64,000 bases of DNA, taken from contig NZ_CP071696.1 of the NCBI RefSeq assembly GCF_018024495.1, positions 1,736,001 to 1,800,000 of the forward strand, in the 5' to 3' direction. The position numbers and the translations under genes were made by a program. Under the pieces are notes generated by a model. It worked only from the letters and a program-made list of their open reading frames with translations, was not told the origin of the DNA and searched no databases. Origin of the DNA: Agromyces archimandritae (lineage in GTDB: Bacteria; Actinomycetota; Actinomycetes; Actinomycetales; Microbacteriaceae). Positions 60,801-64,000 of this stretch are shown here, one piece after another. The first letter of the stretch is position 1, and each line of letters opens with the position of its first letter.

Positions 60801-61085
60801 TCAGGCCTGGGTGGCGATCGCGAAGCGGACCGTGCCGTCCTGCCCGATCTCCGCGTCGAGGATCTTGTCGTCGAGCGCGATCGCGGCGTTCTCGCCGAGA
60901 TACACGCGGGCTCCGTCGTTCTCGACGACGGCATCGAGCGCCTCGGGGGTCTCGACGACGCTGACCGCGAAGTCGGTGGACGCCTGGTCGGGCGCATTGA
61001 TGCGGAGGCCGCCCTGCTCGGAACCCCCGTTCTGGGCGACGATGGTCTTCACGACGGTGCTTGCCGTTTCGGTGAGTGTGAGCAT
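60801..61085 (-). CDS. HesB-like Fe-S biogenesis family protein without cysteines
   Basis: Protein of 94 aa: LTLTETASTVVKTIVAQNGGSEQGGLRI matches the N-terminus of HesB/IscA A-type carriers, and VYLGENAAIALDDKILDAEIGQDGTVRFAI their second half. All three cluster-ligand cysteines of IscA are absent, as in the actinobacterial group annotated as HesB-like; Fe-S carriage is therefore doubtful. Ribosome site GGAAGGGAG. Single gene. Confidence 0.8.
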   Translation of the reverse strand: MLTLTETASTVVKTIVAQNGGSEQGGLRINAPDQASTDFAVSVVETPEALDAVVENDGARVYLGENAAIALDDKILDAEIGQDGTVRFAIATQA

Positions 61086-61251
61086 GATGCTCCCTTCCTA
61101 TGGTCGGCGAGCAGCCCACGATTCCGAACCTCGGGGCGTGCCGCAAGGCTCCCGCGGGCGTTTCTGCGGAGACTCCCAAGAAGTTCCGCGGGGCGCGAAC
61201 GGCGCGCCGCGGCAGGGCGCGCGGCGGGGGAGCAGCCGGGGCGCGCGGTCG

Positions 61252-62178
61252 CTACTTCGCCGGGCGGTGGATGCGCAGGTCCGACGGGATCAGCTCCAGC
61301 AGCTGATCCTGCCGCACGGGCAGGTCGAGGAGGCTCAGCTTGATACGTCCCTTGCGGGCGTGGCGGCCGGCGTCGAGGCGGATGACCATGCCGGCGTCGC
61401 GGCGGAGGCGGATGTCGAGCTCGTCGCCGGCCGAGAGCTCGGCGAGCACCTGCCCGTCGACCTCGAGCGCGGCGTCCGCGGTGCGGTCGGCGATGGCGAG
61501 GTGCGGATGCTCGTGCGCCCCGAACACGACGGCGCGGTCGATGCCCGACATCGGGGCGACCGGTGTCACGACGATCGCCTCGACCGCCGGCGACAGGATC
61601 GGCCCGCCCGCGGCGTGGTTGTATGCGGTGGATCCCGCCGCCGTGGCGATCACGATCGCATCCGCGCGGTAATACCCGAAGGCGGTTCCGTCGACGCTGA
61701 AGTCCGCCGACACCGAGCTCACGCCGGGGCGACGGGCGATCGCGAGATCGTTGAACGCGAGGAAGGAGCGCGGCGCGGCATCCGCTCGCCCCCTGAGCCC
61801 GAGCTCGAGCGCATGGTGCGGCTCGAGCTGCACGTCGCCGTCGACGAGCCGGCCGAGCGCGGCCGGCAGATCGCGCGGCTCGACCTCGACGAGGAACCCG
61901 AGGTTGCCGTAGTTGACGCCGAGCACCGGCACCGGGCGGTCGGCGACGTCGCGCATCGCCCCGAGCATCGTGCCGTCCCCGCCGAGCGCGACGATCGAGG
62001 TCACCTCGTCGCGGAACGCGTCGTCGGCGACGACGTCGATGCCGGTTCCGGTACGGGCGGCGTCGCGTTCGCGGGCGATGAGGCGCACCCCGGCCCGCGG
62101 GCCGAACGCGCGGAGCACCTCCAGTGAATCCTCGACGGACTTCGTGGGATGCAGGACGAGGCCGATCGTCTTCGTCAT
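61252..62178 (-). CDS. nadK: NAD kinase
   Basis: ATP/polyphosphate-NAD kinase (308 aa) making NADP. GGDGTML (family GGDGT motif), GVNYGNLGFLVEV, ADAIVIATAAGSTAYNHAAGGPILSP (the NE/D and TPTGSTAY-like motifs, here ATAAGSTAY) and the C-terminal VEVDGQ-like LEVDGQ are all visible. In the TPTGS motif the usual TPTG is ATAAG, a variation seen in some actinobacteria. Single gene, facing repeats on both sides. Confidence 0.85.
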   Translation of the reverse strand: MTKTIGLVLHPTKSVEDSLEVLRAFGPRAGVRLIARERDAARTGTGIDVVADDAFRDEVTSIVALGGDGTMLGAMRDVADRPVPVLGVNYGNLGFLVEVEPRDLPAALGRLVDGDVQLEPHHALELGLRGRADAAPRSFLAFNDLAIARRPGVSSVSADFSVDGTAFGYYRADAIVIATAAGSTAYNHAAGGPILSPAVEAIVVTPVAPMSGIDRAVVFGAHEHPHLAIADRTADAALEVDGQVLAELSAGDELDIRLRRDAGMVIRLDAGRHARKGRIKLSLLDLPVRQDQLLELIPSDLRIHRPAK

Positions 62179-62283
62179 GCGCTGAGACTACGCCGCGACC
62201 CGGGGCATCGGCTGTGACGTGGCGGTCGGCGGTGACCGGGCGGTAACGGTGACCGGGCAGTCGCCGCGGCCGGGATTCGGTCG

Positions 62284-62355
62284 CTTCCCGGGGTCATTTC
62301 CTGCCACGTTTTCGCGGAAATGACGGTCGTGGTGGCGGGAATTGACCCCCGGAAG
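62284..62355. repeat. 72-bp palindromic repeat, family A copy 10
   Basis: Arms GGGGTCATTTCCTGCCAC and GTGGCGGGAATTGACCCC; pairing imperfect. The spacer contains a short self-complementary insert (TTTCGCGGAAA). Confidence 0.84.
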
Positions 62356-62388
62356 GTTGGAGGGTGCGTGCTGGGCGGGGTGCTGGGC

Positions 62389-62427
62389 GGGGTCTCGATA
62401 CGGCGCTGCGCGCCTCCTCGACCGGCG
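62389..62427. repeat. single GGTCTCGATACGG repeat
   Basis: GGGGTCTCGATACGGCGCTG followed by CGCGCCTCCTCGACCGG, matching the 51-bp units at 55016. The gap 62179-62543 holds this, family A copy 10 and GGATGC spacer, with no gene. Confidence 0.85.
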
Positions 62428-62543
62428 CGGGTGCGGGGGCGCGCAAGCGCGGGGGTGTGGATGCTGCGGGGCGCGCCAGGGCATCCACACCCCGGATCGG
62501 GCAGGGGCGCAGAATGCCGAGCGCGACACCCCGCAGCGCGCCC

Positions 62544-64000
62544 CTACGCGGACTGCCGGTTCGCCGCCGCCCGCTCGTAGAGGGCGTCGATCTCGACCGA
62601 GAAGTCCTGCACGATGACGTGGCGCTTGATCGACAGCTTCGGGGTCAGGTGCCCGCTGGCCTCGGTGAACTCGGTGTCGAGGATGGTGAACTCGCGCACC
62701 GACTCCGCCCGCGACACGAGCGTGTTCGCCTCGGCGATCGCCTCGCCGACGACCCGCCGCACCGTCTCGTGCACGGCCGCCTCGGCGACCGTCATCTTCG
62801 CGTCGAGCCCGTTGTTGCCGAGCCACATCGGCAGCATCTCGCTGTCGAGGGTGATGAGGGCGGCGACGAAGGGGCGCTTGTCGCCGACGACCACGACCTG
62901 GCCGATGAGCGGATGCGCCCGGATCGGGTCTTCGAGAGCGGCGGGGGCGACGTTCTTGCCGCCGGCGGTGACGAGGATCTCCTTCACCCGGCCGACGATC
63001 GTGAGGTAGCCGTCCTCATCGAGGGTGCCGAGGTCGCCCGTCTTGAACCAGCCGTCCTCGGTGAATGCGGCTGCGGTCGCCTCGGGGTTGTTCCAGTACT
63101 CCTTGAAGACGTCGATGCCCTTCACGAGCACCTCGCCGTTCTCGGCGATCTTCAGCGAAACCCCCGGAAGCGCCGGCCCCACCGTGCCGATCTTGTACTT
63201 CGTCGGCACGTTCACCGTCGCCGGCGCGGTCGTCTCGGTCAGGCCGTACCCTTCGAGGATCGTCACCCCGAGCGAGCGGTAGAAGTGGCCGAGGAAGTCG
63301 CCGAGCGGCGCCGATCCGCTGATCGCCCACACCGCGTTGCCGCCGAGCAGGGCGCGCAGCTTCGCGTAGACGAGCTTGTCGAACACCGCGAACTGCAGCT
63401 TCAGGCCGAGCGGCACCTTGCCGGCATCCAGCGCCTTCGAATGGGCGACCGCGACCTCGGCGGCCTTGCGGAAGATCTTGCCCTTGCCCTCGGCGACCGT
63501 CTTCTGCTCGGCCGAGTTGAACACCTTCTCGAACACGCGCGGCACCGCAAGCAGGAACGTCGGCTTGAAGGAGCCGAGCGCAGGCAGCAGCTGCGTCGTG
63601 TCCCACTGGTGGCCGACGCGCACGCCCGCATGCACCGACAGGACCGAGATGAAGCGTGCGAAGACGTGCGCCATCGTCACGAACAGCAGCGTGGATGCGC
63701 CGGGCGTGCTCACGAGTTCGGGCATGACGGTCGCCGCGTTGCGCGAGAGCTCCACGAAGTTCGAGTGGGTGAGCACGCAGCCCTTCGGCTTGCCCGTCGA
63801 CCCCGACGTGTAGATGAGGGTCGCGAGGTCGTCGCCGACCGCGAGCCGGCGGCGGCGCTGGATCTCCTCGTCGGGCACGCCGGCGCCGGCGGCGACGAGC
63901 TCGTCGAGCCCGCCCTGGTCGATCACCCAGTGCTGTGCGACGAGCGGCAGGCGCTCGCGCACCGAGTCGAAGCGGGCGAACATGTCGTCGGTCTGGCCGA
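62544..64000 (-). CDS. long-chain acyl-CoA synthetase, 3' part
   Basis: AMP-forming acyl-CoA ligase of the FadD15/LACS type, 5' end beyond the right edge (frame open to 64000). LIYTSGSTGKPKGCVLTHSNF is the P-loop-like AMP motif; EGYGLTETTAPATVN the adenylate motif; WFKTGDLGTLDEDGYLTIVGRVKEILVTAGGKNVAP the hinge and C-terminal domain with the catalytic lysine region. Activates fatty acids for lipid synthesis or degradation. C-terminal end ERAAANRQSA. Confidence 0.94.
   Translation of the reverse strand, partial: GQTDDMFARFDSVRERLPLVAQHWVIDQGGLDELVAAGAGVPDEEIQRRRRLAVGDDLATLIYTSGSTGKPKGCVLTHSNFVELSRNAATVMPELVSTPGASTLLFVTMAHVFARFISVLSVHAGVRVGHQWDTTQLLPALGSFKPTFLLAVPRVFEKVFNSAEQKTVAEGKGKIFRKAAEVAVAHSKALDAGKVPLGLKLQFAVFDKLVYAKLRALLGGNAVWAISGSAPLGDFLGHFYRSLGVTILEGYGLTETTAPATVNVPTKYKIGTVGPALPGVSLKIAENGEVLVKGIDVFKEYWNNPEATAAAFTEDGWFKTGDLGTLDEDGYLTIVGRVKEILVTAGGKNVAPAALEDPIRAHPLIGQVVVVGDKRPFVAALITLDSEMLPMWLGNNGLDAKMTVAEAAVHETVRRVVGEAIAEANTLVSRAESVREFTILDTEFTEASGHLTPKLSIKRHVIVQDFSVEIDALYERAAANRQSA

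Overview
This 64 kb window is high-GC actinobacterial chromosome and most resembles Microbacteriaceae; the genus is not resolved. The evidence is GTG starts, TAGACT/TAGGCT-like -10 boxes, the rpsF-ssb-rpsR-rplI-dnaB block, the Microbacteriaceae-type set of hypothetical proteins, and a heavily over-used GGATGCC/GGCATCC word. No tRNA, rRNA or CRISPR array was seen.

Layout. 1-9 kb: end of a CCA-adding enzyme gene, a restriction-endonuclease-like hypothetical protein, the ribosomal/SSB operon, a DnaA-box-rich gap, dnaB, a winged-helix protein and two small membrane proteins. 9.6-15.7 kb: purB, a phosphotransferase, a lipase-like two-gene unit, a PF04020-type membrane protein and a HisC-type aminotransferase. 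15.9-19.6 kb: a branched-chain/pyruvate dehydrogenase operon (E1alpha, E1beta, and E2 with a frameshift). 19.9-24.1 kb: a compact operon of SipW-type (TasA/camelysin-like) exported proteins, an MPETG wall-anchor protein and a SipW-type signal peptidase. 24.1-28.2 kb: a Zur-controlled zinc operon (znuA-znuC-znuB-znuB-zur).

28.2-37.8 kb is an accessory island. It opens and is interrupted by copies of the 3' end of zur. It carries a tripartite ABC exporter, two small secreted two-cysteine proteins, lipoproteins that share a four-cysteine pattern, a truncated hipA with hipB and two HipB-type operators, a complete ISL3-family insertion sequence with an 8-bp target duplication, a second decayed ISL3 transposase, and an orphan LuxR regulator. 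A conserved palindromic element lies upstream of two of the lipoprotein/secreted-protein units.

38-43 kb: an FAD monooxygenase and an MHS-type transporter divergent from a LysR regulator, then a DUF1992 protein. 44-47.6 kb: a glycine betaine-type ABC transporter. 47.7-52.4 kb: a third four-cysteine lipoprotein, glutamate decarboxylase, an AAA ATPase, the zinc-independent ribosomal proteins L28-L33-S14, and HU. 52.8-64 kb: a CopD/CtaG fusion (frameshifted), a Pif1-like helicase, a serine-hydrolase-fold lipoprotein lacking its catalytic residues, a HesB-like protein, NAD kinase and the 3' part of a long-chain acyl-CoA synthetase gene.

Gaps between genes are unusually rich in repeats. One palindromic family of about 72 bp occurs ten times, and its arms change together in most copies. 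Several other palindromes and short tandem arrays fill most gaps longer than 300 bp. Three genes (bkdC, the CopD/CtaG fusion and a small secreted protein) each need a single-base correction in a C- or G-rich run, so consensus sequencing error has to be considered before calling them pseudogenes.
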